NCBI GenBank assembly: GCA_947258465.1 | Contig: CAMYIQ010000208.1 | Location: forward strand, 1 to 7,552 | Direction: 5' to 3' | Origin: an uncultured Erythrobacter sp. | GTDB taxonomy: Bacteria > Pseudomonadota > Alphaproteobacteria > Sphingomonadales > Sphingomonadaceae | DNA length: 7,552 nucleotides | Part shown: positions 1 through 6,725 of the stretch, in pieces | Position numbering within the stretch: the first letter of the stretch is position 1 | How the letters are laid out: every line of letters starts with the position of its first letter | The notes under the pieces: model-generated | Seen by the model: only the letters and a program-made list of their open reading frames with translations | Database searches by the model: none | Told to the model about the DNA's origin: nothing | Made by a program: the position numbers and the translations under genes

Positions 1-77
1 CCGGCAGACGCGTCGCTGACGAAAAGGGCGCGGACAGGGGCGAATACTAGGCGGAAGGCTGAAGGACGTTCGGTCAT
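1..77 (-). CDS. Possible 5' end of a divergent gene, cut by the window edge
   Basis: On the minus strand an ATG at 77-75 opens a frame that stays open for 25 codons to the window edge and begins MTERPSAFRL. The segment is basic and moderately hydrophobic, but too short to assign a family. No good Shine-Dalgarno is visible; a weak purine run (GAAAGAG) lies about 11-17 bases upstream, in the loop and stem edge of the 79-110 hairpin. A divergent gene would fit, since the plus-strand glycosyltransferase starts only 83 bases away. The alternative is that positions 1-160 are the tail of an upstream plus-strand gene or plain intergenic DNA: frame 3 on the plus strand ends at a TAG at 48-50, and frame 1 is open to 261. 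No function is proposed. Confidence 0.3.
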   Translation of the reverse strand, partial: MTERPSAFRLVFAPVRALFVSDASA

Positions 78-78
78 T

Positions 79-110
79 GTGGGCACGCTCTCTTTCGCAA
101 AGCGGCCCAC
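79..110. promoter_or_regulatory. Bulged inverted repeat upstream of the glycosyltransferase
   Basis: GTGGGC (79-84) pairs with GCCCAC (105-110), and CGCT (86-89) with AGCG (101-104). That gives ten base pairs interrupted by one bulged A (85) around an 11-base loop. No T-run follows on the plus strand, so it does not look like a standard terminator. It lies about 50 bases before the TTG start of the glycosyltransferase and directly upstream of the possible minus-strand start at 77. It could be an operator or a leader hairpin; which one is inference. Confidence 0.4.
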
Positions 111-141
111 GTTGCAAGTCCTGAAACTCGAAGCTATCCAG

Positions 142-154
142 AAAGGTAGGGGGG
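142..154 (+). promoter_or_regulatory. Purine-rich ribosome binding site supporting the TTG start at 161
   Basis: A strong A/G run containing AAAGGTAGG and then six Gs ends six bases before TTG at 161. No in-frame ATG occurs near the start of the conserved protein, and the frame upstream is closed by a TGA at 122-124. This site therefore fixes the unusual TTG as the likely initiation codon. Confidence 0.6.
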
Positions 155-160
155 TGCCGT

Positions 161-1564
161 TTGGTACTAGGGTCGTTTACGATCGCGGAATGGCTCGTGC
201 TGGTGCAGCACGAATTGCTGCTGTTTGCGGCGGCCTTTTTCCTGCTCGGTCTCGTCGATGAACTGGCGCTCGACTGCACCTATTTTTGGTACCGGATCAC
301 GGGCCGTATCCGGACCCGGCAATTGCGCGAAGGGGGCTGCAACAGCATCTCGAGCCTCGCCGGCCGGGCGGCGGTGTTCATTCCCACATGGCAGGAGGCC
401 GATGTCATCGGTCCGACGCTGGCCCATATGCTTGGTGCCTGGCCGCAAGAAGAGCTCACCGTTTATGTGGGATGCTATCGAAACGACGAAGCGACGATGG
501 CATCGGTTCTCGCTGCGGTGCGTGGCGATCGCCGGGTGCGGCTCGTCATTCACGGAGCGGACGGGCCGACATCGAAAGCGGATTGCCTCAACCGGCTGTA
601 CGCCGCGCTGGTCGAGGATGAGAAGCGCTCCGGCATCGCGGCGCGCATGGTCATTCTCCACGATGCCGAGGATATGGTCGATCCGGCGGCGCTGCCTTTG
701 CTCGATCGCGCCTTGTGGCACGCGCATTTCGTCCAGCTTCCGGTTCTTGCGCTGCCCCAGCCGAATTCCCCGTGGATCGGCTCGCATTATTCCGACGAAT
801 TCGCGGAATCCCACGCAAAGGTACTGGTCGTGCGCGATGCTCTGGGCGCGGCGATCCCGGGGGCCGGCGTCGGCTGCGCGGTTGCGCGCGGTTCGCTGGC
901 TGCGCTCGCTCGCGAGGAAGGGGGACAACCTTTCGCGGCAGAATCGCTTACCGAAGATTACGAACTCGGGCTCCGGATCGCGCAGGCAGGAGGAAAGGGC
1001 CGTTTCCTCCGCGTTCGGGATGCGGATGGACGGCTCATCGCGACCCGCGCCTTTTTCCCGTCCCGGATCGACGCAGCAATTCGGCAGAAAACGCGTTGGA
1101 TGCACGGTATCGCCCTGCAAGGTTGGGACCGGTTGGGGTGGGGGCGCACACCCGTCGACCTGTGGATGCTCTTTCGCGACCGGCGCGGCCCCGTGGCCGC
1201 CATCCTTCTCGTGGTGGCTTATGCGCTGGTGGGGCTCGTCACGCTCAATCTGGGGTTGCAGATGCTGAACATAGTCGAGCCCCCGCCGCTTTCGCCGCTG
1301 CTCCTCATGCTGCTCGCGGTCAATTTCGCGGGATTGCTGCTGCGCCTTTGCCTTCGTGCATGTTTCACTGCGCGCGAATATGGCTGGCGTCAGGGGCTTC
1401 TCGCCATTCCTCGCACGCTGGTGTCGAATATCGTCGCAGTCATGGCCGGGCGTCGGGCGCTCACCGCCTATATCGGCACGCTGCGCGGCGCGCCGCTGCT
1501 GTGGGACAAAACCGAACATCGAGAGCATCCGGCGCTCAGCCTACCCGGTGAAAACCGCCTGTGA
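161..1564 (+). CDS. NfrB-like membrane glycosyltransferase, family 2
   Basis: This 467-residue membrane protein resembles the glycosyltransferase half of NfrB, the inner-membrane enzyme needed for phage N4 adsorption in E. coli. Family 2 enzymes of this kind transfer sugars from nucleotide sugars on the cytoplasmic face and can extrude the growing glycan. One hydrophobic segment lies at about 11-32. The catalytic domain (about 68-320) shows VFIPTWQEAD (72-81), SKADCLN (138-144), the acidic metal/UDP-binding motif DAED (168-171), the acceptor-side TED (264-266) and QKTRW (309-313, the QxxRW signature). IGSHYSDEFAESH (206-218) is typical of the NfrB group. Two C-terminal membrane spans follow at about 344-368 and 376-400, and the protein ends with an NfrB-like WDKTEH segment. 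It stops there, so the C-terminal MshEN-type c-di-GMP-sensing region of full-length NfrB (about 745 residues) is absent. The start is TTG with a strong purine-rich site. The last four bases (GTGA) overlap the next gene, implying coupling. The sugar used and the product are unknown. Confidence 0.88.
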   Translation: MVLGSFTIAEWLVLVQHELLLFAAAFFLLGLVDELALDCTYFWYRITGRIRTRQLREGGCNSISSLAGRAAVFIPTWQEADVIGPTLAHMLGAWPQEELTVYVGCYRNDEATMASVLAAVRGDRRVRLVIHGADGPTSKADCLNRLYAALVEDEKRSGIAARMVILHDAEDMVDPAALPLLDRALWHAHFVQLPVLALPQPNSPWIGSHYSDEFAESHAKVLVVRDALGAAIPGAGVGCAVARGSLAALAREEGGQPFAAESLTEDYELGLRIAQAGGKGRFLRVRDADGRLIATRAFFPSRIDAAIRQKTRWMHGIALQGWDRLGWGRTPVDLWMLFRDRRGPVAAILLVVAYALVGLVTLNLGLQMLNIVEPPPLSPLLLMLLAVNFAGLLLRLCLRACFTAREYGWRQGLLAIPRTLVSNIVAVMAGRRALTAYIGTLRGAPLLWDKTEHREHPALSLPGENRL

Positions 1565-2697
1565 GGGATGCGGTCGCCCGGCGGCAGGGCCAGCCGGTCC
1601 TCTTCCTCGCACTGCTGCTCGCCGGATGGTGTCTGCTCAGAATAGTGACCTGGGAAAATCCCTGGCCTTTGAACAGCGCGCTGTCCGAGCCTTTCCGCCT
1701 GACCAATGTAGATCTCGTGGACAAGCGCCCGGATACGCCGCGCAGCGCCCGGTTGCCTGGGACGCCCTTGGAAAGCACGCAGGACATTGGCGATCGGGCA
1801 GGCTTGGGGCGCATGGCCGCTTTGCCATCGGCTTTCGATCCGGTGGTTAGGCCGGAGATCGGCGAGCCGACTCCACTTCCCACGTTCGACGACCATTTCG
1901 ACAGGCATCGGCGCGCGGCCGGCCACAATCTCCTCTTTGCCGCGAGCATGGCGAACCTTCCAATGCCGCGCAGCGTGTCCGAGATGCTCGATCGGCGGCG
2001 CGAAGCCAATCCGCCCCAGCGTGAACGCGCCGGCGCCCATCGTTCCGACTGGCGGTCCGATAGTTGGCTCATGCTTCGCCCGGCGGGCAACCGCTCGATC
2101 GAATCCGGGGGCCGGCCGCCTGCCTACGGAAACAGCCAGGCCGGTACAGTCCTGACTTTTCGTCTGGGACCGGCAAGCGGGCATGACCCTGCCGTGTTCG
2201 TGCGCGCAAGCAGAGCGCTCGTGCAGGCCGGGGAAAGCGAGATGGCCGTCGGTCTTCGCATTCGTCCGATCGCGCGCATTCCGATCGATCTGCATCTGGA
2301 AACCCGCGCCACCGATCGGCCCGGCTCGACGGAAATTCGGCCCGCCGTCTTTCTCGCCGGCGGTTTCGACGAGGTCGTCTTGCCAGGCGGGCTGGATGCG
2401 CGCGGTTATGTTCAGGCGGGATACGTACACGGTCGTTTCGCTACCGGCTTTATCGACGGGAAAGCCATCGCCACGCGCGAAGTCGCGCGATTCGATCTGG
2501 GACGGTTGAGCGTGGGCGCGGGGACCTGGGGCGGTGCGCAGAAGGATTCGAGCCGACTCGATATCGGACCGTCCCTATCTCTCGATCTACGGCTGGGTCA
2601 GGCCGATGCCAGGCTGGAGGCGGATTATCGCTGGCGCGTCGCAGGCCATGCGGAGCCAGGCGATGGCGGCGTTCTCACGCTTTCGACGGGCTTCTGA
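1561..2697 (+). CDS. Signal-anchored protein with NfrA-C-like outer-membrane barrel C-terminus
   Basis: This is a 378-residue protein without a well-known name. The N-terminus has one hydrophobic segment (about 12-29) after a basic stretch, consistent with a signal peptide or anchor. Residues 35-160 are polar, proline- and arginine-rich and probably flexible. From about 168 (SWLMLRPAG) to the end the chain alternates polar and hydrophobic residues with many Gly and aromatic positions. Segments such as YGNSQAG (189-195), ARGYVQAGYVHG (280-291) and AGTWGGAQ (320-327) resemble the C-terminal domain of NfrA-type phage N4 adsorption proteins found next to NfrB. The final residues VLTLSTGF end in Phe, the outer-membrane barrel signature. 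The TPR repeats of full NfrA are missing. The GTG start overlaps the glycosyltransferase stop in a GTGA junction, so the two are probably translated together. A role in passing the glycan across the outer membrane is inferred. The family assignment rests on motif resemblance and could be wrong. Confidence 0.72.
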   Translation: MRDAVARRQGQPVLFLALLLAGWCLLRIVTWENPWPLNSALSEPFRLTNVDLVDKRPDTPRSARLPGTPLESTQDIGDRAGLGRMAALPSAFDPVVRPEIGEPTPLPTFDDHFDRHRRAAGHNLLFAASMANLPMPRSVSEMLDRRREANPPQRERAGAHRSDWRSDSWLMLRPAGNRSIESGGRPPAYGNSQAGTVLTFRLGPASGHDPAVFVRASRALVQAGESEMAVGLRIRPIARIPIDLHLETRATDRPGSTEIRPAVFLAGGFDEVVLPGGLDARGYVQAGYVHGRFATGFIDGKAIATREVARFDLGRLSVGAGTWGGAQKDSSRLDIGPSLSLDLRLGQADARLEADYRWRVAGHAEPGDGGVLTLSTGF

Positions 2698-2720
2698 CAC
2701 GGTTCAGCTTTTATCCGTAA

Positions 2721-2738
2721 CGCCCCTGCGATAGGGCG
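2721..2738 (+). promoter_or_regulatory. Small hairpin covering the tauE ribosome binding site
   Basis: CCCT (2724-2727) can pair with AGGG (2733-2736), and the outer CG at 2721-2722 with CG at 2737-2738, leaving one bulged C. AGGG is the only plausible Shine-Dalgarno for the ATG at 2744, so the hairpin would partly mask it. The stem is short, and this may be chance in GC-rich DNA. Confidence 0.25.
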
Positions 2739-2743
2739 CAGCT

Positions 2744-3649
2744 ATGGACGTCTACCTCCCCATCGCGAACCTGTCGGTGAACGGGCTGTGGATCGTCGCG
2801 CTCGGCGCGCTCACGGGGGTCCTGTCCGGCCTCTTCGGAGTCGGCGGTGGGTTCCTGACCACGCCGCTGCTGATCTTTTACGGAATTCCGCCGACGGTGG
2901 CCGCCGCTTCGGCATCGACGCAGGTCACGGGCGCCAGTGTCACCGGCGTACTGGCCCATGGCAATCGCGGCGGTGTCGATTATCGCATGGGCATGGTGAT
3001 GGTCGCGGGCGGGGTCATCGGTTCGGGGTTCGGTGCGCTGCTGTTCCGTTTTTTCCGGGCGATCGGACAAATCGATGTGGTCATTAGCGCGCTATATGTG
3101 ATTCTCCTGGGCACTATCGGCATGCTGATGGCCCGCGAGGCAGTCCAGACGTTGCGCGGCACTGGCAGCAAGCAGGCGGCGCGGCGCCGACACCACCCGC
3201 TGGTCGCCAGCCTGCCCATGCGCTGGCGTTTCTATCGCTCGGGTCTTTATATCTCGCCGCTTGCGCCGCTCATCGTAGGGGTCGCGGTCGGCATCCTGAC
3301 CATGCTGATGGGCGTGGGTGGCGGGTTCATTCTGGTACCCGCGATGCTGTATATTCTCGGCATGAGCGCGAATGTCGTCGTGGGGACCTCGCTCTACAAT
3401 ATCCTGTTCGTGACGATGGCGACCACGATCATGCATTCGCTGACCACCAAGGCGGTCGATATCGTATTGGTGTTCCTGTTGTTGATCGGTTCGGTGACGG
3501 GGGCGCAGCTCGGATCGCAAATCGCCGTCAAAGCCAAGCCGGAATATCTCCGGCTGATCCTTGCCACCATCGTCTTGCTGGTCGCCTTCCGGATGTTTCT
3601 CGGCCTGTTTTACCAGCCCGACGAAATCTACACGGTATACCCGCTGTGA
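2744..3649 (+). CDS. TauE/SafE family sulfite/organosulfonate-type exporter
   Basis: This 301-residue inner-membrane transporter belongs to the TauE/SafE (formerly DUF81) family, whose characterised members export sulfite, sulfoacetate or related anions. The fold is an internal duplication, and both copies of the signature are visible: LSGLFGVGGGFLTTPLL (27-43) and LTMLMGVGGGFILVPAM (185-201). Each is followed by a small-residue-rich segment, ASASTQVTGASVTG (55-68) and VVVGTSLYNILF (211-222). Hydrophobic spans also lie at about 84-104, 112-130, 236-256 and 270-288. A basic loop (about 136-165) separates the halves and is probably cytoplasmic. The ATG start has a modest AGGG upstream. It begins 46 bases after the preceding gene and overlaps the next one by GTGA. 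In alphaproteobacteria this transporter subtype is regularly paired with a TIGR02186 protein, as here. The real substrate cannot be read from sequence; no sulfur-metabolism gene is nearby. Confidence 0.92.
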   Translation: MDVYLPIANLSVNGLWIVALGALTGVLSGLFGVGGGFLTTPLLIFYGIPPTVAAASASTQVTGASVTGVLAHGNRGGVDYRMGMVMVAGGVIGSGFGALLFRFFRAIGQIDVVISALYVILLGTIGMLMAREAVQTLRGTGSKQAARRRHHPLVASLPMRWRFYRSGLYISPLAPLIVGVAVGILTMLMGVGGGFILVPAMLYILGMSANVVVGTSLYNILFVTMATTIMHSLTTKAVDIVLVFLLLIGSVTGAQLGSQIAVKAKPEYLRLILATIVLLVAFRMFLGLFYQPDEIYTVYPL

Positions 3650-4398
3650 GAGCGCTGCTGCTCATCCTGTTCGCGTTTGCGCTGATGGGCCAGCGCGACC
3701 CGATCCTGGTTCCCGAGGTGAGCCAGCACGATGTCGAGGTGCGCCAGGGATTTACCGGAACCGAATTGCTGCTTTTCGGCGCGGTGCTCGATCCCCGGGG
3801 GCGGGCCGCAGGGAGCGACTACGATATCGTGGTCGTACTCAAAGGCCCGTCGCGGCCGGTCCGCCTGCGTGAAAAAGAGCGCTTCGTCGGTGTTTGGATC
3901 AATGCGGCCAGCAGCGATTTCCGGTCCGTGCCGTCCTTCTTCGCGGTTGCGTCCTCGCGCCCGATTCCGCAGATCGTCGACGAGAAGACCGCCGCCATCT
4001 ACGAGTTCGGCACCGACTATATCCAGCTTTCGCCGAGCGGCGCGATCGACCCCGAGGAACGGGCGCGTTTCAAGGACGGTCTGGTCGATCTGAAAACCCG
4101 CGAACAGCTCTATAATCAGGACTTCGGCGGCGTGCAGATCAGCGAGCAGGTTCTCTACCAGGCCCGGATCACCCTGCCATCGAACGTGACCACCGGTACC
4201 TACACCGCAGAGACTTTCGCAGTGCGCGGCGGGCGCGTAATCGCCTCGGCGATGACCGAGGTCGAGGTGCAGAAGGTCGGGTTCGAACGCAAGGTCGAGG
4301 AATATTCGCAAGACCTTGCCCTGGTTTACGGTCTGCTCGCCGTGTTTCTCTCGGTCGGGATGGGCTGGCTCGCAGGCCGCCTTTTCGCGCTGATCTGA
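3646..4398 (+). CDS. TIGR02186 (Alph_Pro_TM) family membrane protein, partner of the TauE-type exporter
   Basis: This 250-residue protein matches the TIGR02186 family, a conserved alphaproteobacterial group of unknown function. A short hydrophobic N-terminus (about 2-14) looks like a signal peptide or anchor. A mainly beta-type domain follows with typical family segments: VPEVSQHDVEV (22-32), GFTGTELLLFGAV (35-47), DIVVVLKGP (60-68), GVWINA (82-87) and VPSFFAVASSRPI (95-107). One transmembrane helix lies at about 223-247, with almost nothing after it. The likely topology is a periplasmic domain tethered at its C-terminus, Ig- or receptor-like in character. The GTG start sits in a GTGA overlap with the exporter stop, so the two are translationally coupled. 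Co-occurrence suggests an accessory or assembly subunit of the exporter, or a periplasmic ligand receptor for it, but that is inference. Confidence 0.88.
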   Translation: MRALLLILFAFALMGQRDPILVPEVSQHDVEVRQGFTGTELLLFGAVLDPRGRAAGSDYDIVVVLKGPSRPVRLREKERFVGVWINAASSDFRSVPSFFAVASSRPIPQIVDEKTAAIYEFGTDYIQLSPSGAIDPEERARFKDGLVDLKTREQLYNQDFGGVQISEQVLYQARITLPSNVTTGTYTAETFAVRGGRVIASAMTEVEVQKVGFERKVEEYSQDLALVYGLLAVFLSVGMGWLAGRLFALI

Positions 4399-4466
4399 CC
4401 CCGCTGACACCGCGCTATTGACGACATTTTAAGCAGTTTCGGGCAGGCGGTTCCGGTGCGCTCGGC

Positions 4467-6482
4467 ATGCGCGCTACGTGGGACATTACCAGACCGATGA
4501 ACGACATGGGCAATCCGAAAGACCGCAGCTTCGACCCGCCGGGGGAAGAGGGCGCGGAATCATCGCAGTTCCGCAGGATATCTCTACGCGACCGGGTCCG
4601 GCGCAGCGCGGAGACGGCTCCCCACACGCCCTCTGCATCGCCGTCCGGCTACGTCCATCAGCCTGTCGCCGAAAAACCGTCGGCCGAGGTCCGCCCCGAG
4701 CCATCGACAAGTCCGAAACCGATCCCCGATAGACCGGAACCGGCGCCGCCAGAAAGGCGGACCTCCACGGCGGTCGACGAAGCCAAGCCGCAAACCGCAG
4801 GCTCGACTGCGGACACGCGAGCGGGCGCCACGCCTGCCGCACCGGACGAACCCGACGAACCCGACGAACCCGACGATATGGGCTACAATGCGACGCAGGC
4901 GATCGGAGTGGTGCTCGAAATCGCCGGTTCCGGATCGCAGGTCGCAATCGACCGCCGCCGGCTCGGCGAATGCGCCGCCGATGCCGACCCGTCGATCGCG
5001 ATGGCCGGCCAGGTCGGCTCGCAGATCAAAATCCGTGTCGGCAATAGCTGGCTGCTCGCCAGTATCCGCAATCAGCGGCAGGATCGCGACGCGGGTTGGA
5101 TCCTCGCCAATATCGACTTTCTCGGCGAGGGGCTGGAAGAAAAGCTCACTGGCAAGCTGCACGGCTTTCGCCGCGGCGTCACGCGCTATCCGATACCGGG
5201 TGCCCCGGTCTATCCCGCCACGACGCAGGATCTTCGGCAGGTCTATGCCAGCGACGGTCGCAGCTCGGTCGGCATCGGAAAAGTCTATCCCACCAGAGAC
5301 ATCCGCGCCGGGCTCTATGTCGATGCCATGCTGGGCAAGCACTTCGCGCTGCTGGGGTCGACGGGTACGGGTAAGTCGACCGGCGCAGCCCTGATTCTGC
5401 ACCGGATTTGCGAGGTCGCGCCGGAAGGCCATATCGTCATGATCGATCCGCATGGCGAATATTCGGCCGCCTTCCGGAATAACGGCGTTATCCTGGATGT
5501 CTCCAACCTGCAGATGCCCTACTGGATCATGAATTTCGAGGAGCACTGCGAGGTTCTGCTGACCAGCAATGGTAGCGGGCGGCAGATCGATGCCGATATT
5601 CTGGCGAAGTGTCTGCTCAAGGCGCGCCAGAAAAGCCGGCTGGCGGAAAACATGGGCAAGATCACGGTGGATTCGCCCATTCCCTATCTGCTGTCCGACC
5701 TGTCGAACGAAATTCAGGACGCGATGGGCAAGCTCGACAAGTCGACCAATTCGGCCCCCTACATGCGGATCAAGAACAAGCTCGACGAGTTGAAGGCCGA
5801 TCCGCGATACCAGTTCATGTTTTCCGGAATGCTGGTGGCCGACACCATGGCCGACTTCATCTCGAAGATTTTCCGCATGCCGTCGAACGGCAAGCCGATC
5901 TCGATCATCGACGTGTCGGGCGTGCCGTCGGACATTACCGCCACCGTGGTCGCCGTGCTCAGCCGGTTGGTCTTCGATTTCGCCATATGGGGCCGCGAGG
6001 AACGCACCAATCCGATCCTGCTGGTATGCGAGGAAGCGCACCGCTACGTCCCGAACGAGAAGCATGCCGATGGCAATTCGGTCGGCACGATACTCAGCCG
6101 CATCGCCAAGGAGGGCCGTAAATACGGCATCGGCCTCGGCCTCGTCACGCAGCGCCCCTCCGACCTGGCCGAAGGCGTGCTGTCGCAATGCGGCACGATC
6201 ATCTCGATGCGCCTCAACAACGACCGCGACCAGGAATTCGTCCGCGCGGCGATGCCCGAAGGCGCGCGCGGCTTCCTCGACGCGATTCCGGCGCTGCGCA
6301 ATCGCGAATGCATCATCTGCGGCGAGGGCGTGGCGATCCCCGTTCGTGCCAGTTTCGACAATCTCGAAGAAGCCAAGCGTCCGGCGTCGGAAGATCCGAG
6401 CTTTATCGAGCTGTGGAACAAGACCGGCGGGGAAGAGGAAATCGTCGAGCGGACCGTGCGGCGTTGGCGGAGCCAGGGATAG
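4467..6482 (+). CDS. HerA-like (DUF87) hexameric ATPase with disordered N-terminal extension
   Basis: This 671-residue ATPase is of the HerA/FtsK superfamily; related proteins are DNA-translocating hexamers. Residues 1-137 are proline-, acid- and Arg-rich and predicted disordered, ending in a DEP triplet repeat. About 142-235 fits the HAS-barrel domain that precedes the motor in HerA proteins. The motor shows Walker A GSTGTGKST (297-305), the HerA-typical IDPHGEY (326-332), Walker B ILLVCEEAHRYVP (517-529), and IAKEGRKYG (546-554) followed by LVTQRPSDL (559-567), the sensor/arginine region. A helical insert lies at about 370-470. No NurA nuclease or other HerA partner (Sir2, DUF4297) is in the window, so a role in DNA repair or phage defence is not shown. 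The start is uncertain: ATGs at 4467, 4497 and 4506 are in frame and none has a strong Shine-Dalgarno. An ATG at 4878 would give a family-typical length but also lacks one. A TTGACG at 4418-4423 could be a -35 box, but no convincing -10 follows, so this gene may be read from the upstream operon. Confidence 0.9.
   Translation: MRATWDITRPMNDMGNPKDRSFDPPGEEGAESSQFRRISLRDRVRRSAETAPHTPSASPSGYVHQPVAEKPSAEVRPEPSTSPKPIPDRPEPAPPERRTSTAVDEAKPQTAGSTADTRAGATPAAPDEPDEPDEPDDMGYNATQAIGVVLEIAGSGSQVAIDRRRLGECAADADPSIAMAGQVGSQIKIRVGNSWLLASIRNQRQDRDAGWILANIDFLGEGLEEKLTGKLHGFRRGVTRYPIPGAPVYPATTQDLRQVYASDGRSSVGIGKVYPTRDIRAGLYVDAMLGKHFALLGSTGTGKSTGAALILHRICEVAPEGHIVMIDPHGEYSAAFRNNGVILDVSNLQMPYWIMNFEEHCEVLLTSNGSGRQIDADILAKCLLKARQKSRLAENMGKITVDSPIPYLLSDLSNEIQDAMGKLDKSTNSAPYMRIKNKLDELKADPRYQFMFSGMLVADTMADFISKIFRMPSNGKPISIIDVSGVPSDITATVVAVLSRLVFDFAIWGREERTNPILLVCEEAHRYVPNEKHADGNSVGTILSRIAKEGRKYGIGLGLVTQRPSDLAEGVLSQCGTIISMRLNNDRDQEFVRAAMPEGARGFLDAIPALRNRECIICGEGVAIPVRASFDNLEEAKRPASEDPSFIELWNKTGGEEEIVERTVRRWRSQG
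4845..4871 (+). repeat. Three tandem copies of a 9-bp unit encoding Asp-Glu-Pro
   Basis: GACGAACCC occurs three times without mismatch, followed by a partial GACGAT. In frame it encodes (DEP)x3 and then DD, at residues 127-137 of the ATPase. It sits exactly at the junction between the disordered extension and the HAS-barrel domain, and such a tract can vary in copy number by slippage. Confidence 0.85.
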
Positions 6483-6499
6483 AGGTTCCCTTGTATTAC

Positions 6500-6519
6500 G
6501 CACCGACCTGTGTCGGTGC
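6500..6519 (+). terminator. Hairpin just after the ATPase stop, possible terminator without U-tract
   Basis: The perfect 8-bp arms GCACCGAC (6500-6507) and GTCGGTGC (6512-6519) enclose loop CTGT. It begins 17 bases after the TAG of the ATPase gene. One base later comes TCCTCG, the same trailer as the queE-side hairpin. There is no run of T after the stem, so it is not a textbook intrinsic terminator; a role in termination or 3'-end protection is inferred from position. Confidence 0.5.
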
Positions 6520-6532
6520 ATCCTCGCTAGAC

Positions 6533-6548
6533 GTGCAGCAAGCTGCAC
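6533..6548. other. Second hairpin of the left arm
   Basis: GTGCAGC (6533-6539) and GCTGCAC (6542-6548) are perfect complements separated by AA, so in RNA at least six pairs with a 4-base CAAG loop. It lies 13 bases after the first hairpin and mirrors in position, but not in sequence, the hairpin at 6673-6689 of the other arm. Confidence 0.55.
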
Positions 6549-6672
6549 CCGCTGCGGGCGGCCAGTCGGCCTTGCCTCGCCGAGCGGCTCGGAGACTTTC
6601 GCCAAGCGCCGGCAACCGCAAGAGCACCGGGCCGACCAGGACCGGCAAGGGCGACCGCCCGCCCGCAGGTGC

Positions 6673-6689
6673 TCGACGCGCAGCGTCGA
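6673..6689. other. Second hairpin of the right arm
   Basis: TCGACGC (6673-6679) and GCGTCGA (6683-6689) are perfect 7-bp arms around GCA. It lies 14-15 bases inside the queE-proximal hairpin, the same spacing as in the left arm. Confidence 0.55.
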
Positions 6690-6703
6690 AACAGCGCCGA
6701 GGA

Positions 6704-6725
6704 CGCAGCCACGGAGGTGGCTGCG
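6704..6725 (-). terminator. Hairpin just after the queE stop, possible terminator without U-tract
   Basis: On the minus strand the arms GCAGCCAC and GTGGCTGC (plus positions 6724-6717 and 6712-6705) enclose loop CTCC, and an additional outer C-G pair makes nine pairs. The stem begins 8 bases after the TGA of queE. TCCTCG follows the stem (plus 6703-6698). Only a T-run before the stem, not after it, is present on this strand. Its stem differs from the ATPase-side hairpin at two pairs, both changed on each side so that pairing is kept. Confidence 0.5.

Noticed and set aside
79..261. 60-codon plus frame before the glycosyltransferase
   Set aside because: It overlaps the glycosyltransferase start by about 100 bases, lacks a ribosome site, and its translation looks like out-of-frame coding sequence.
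167..1528. 453-codon minus-strand frame opposite the glycosyltransferase, and the plus-strand alternative frame 225-1268
   Set aside because: Both are low-complexity Arg/Ala/Gln-rich translations overlapping a gene with complete family 2 glycosyltransferase motifs.
1468..2430. 320-codon minus-strand frame opposite the barrel-like protein
   Set aside because: The plus frame has an anchor segment, an outer-membrane-type C-terminus and the GTGA coupling; the minus frame has no recognisable motif and straddles two plus-strand genes.
4399..4466. Promoter for the ATPase gene (TTGACG at 4418-4423)
   Set aside because: The -35 match is good, but no TATAAT-like hexamer occurs 16-18 bases downstream, so I did not list it as a feature.
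6527..6712. 61-codon minus-strand frame inside the spacer
   Set aside because: It has no ribosome site, a GTG start inside a hairpin stem and a low-complexity Arg/Ser/Ala product.
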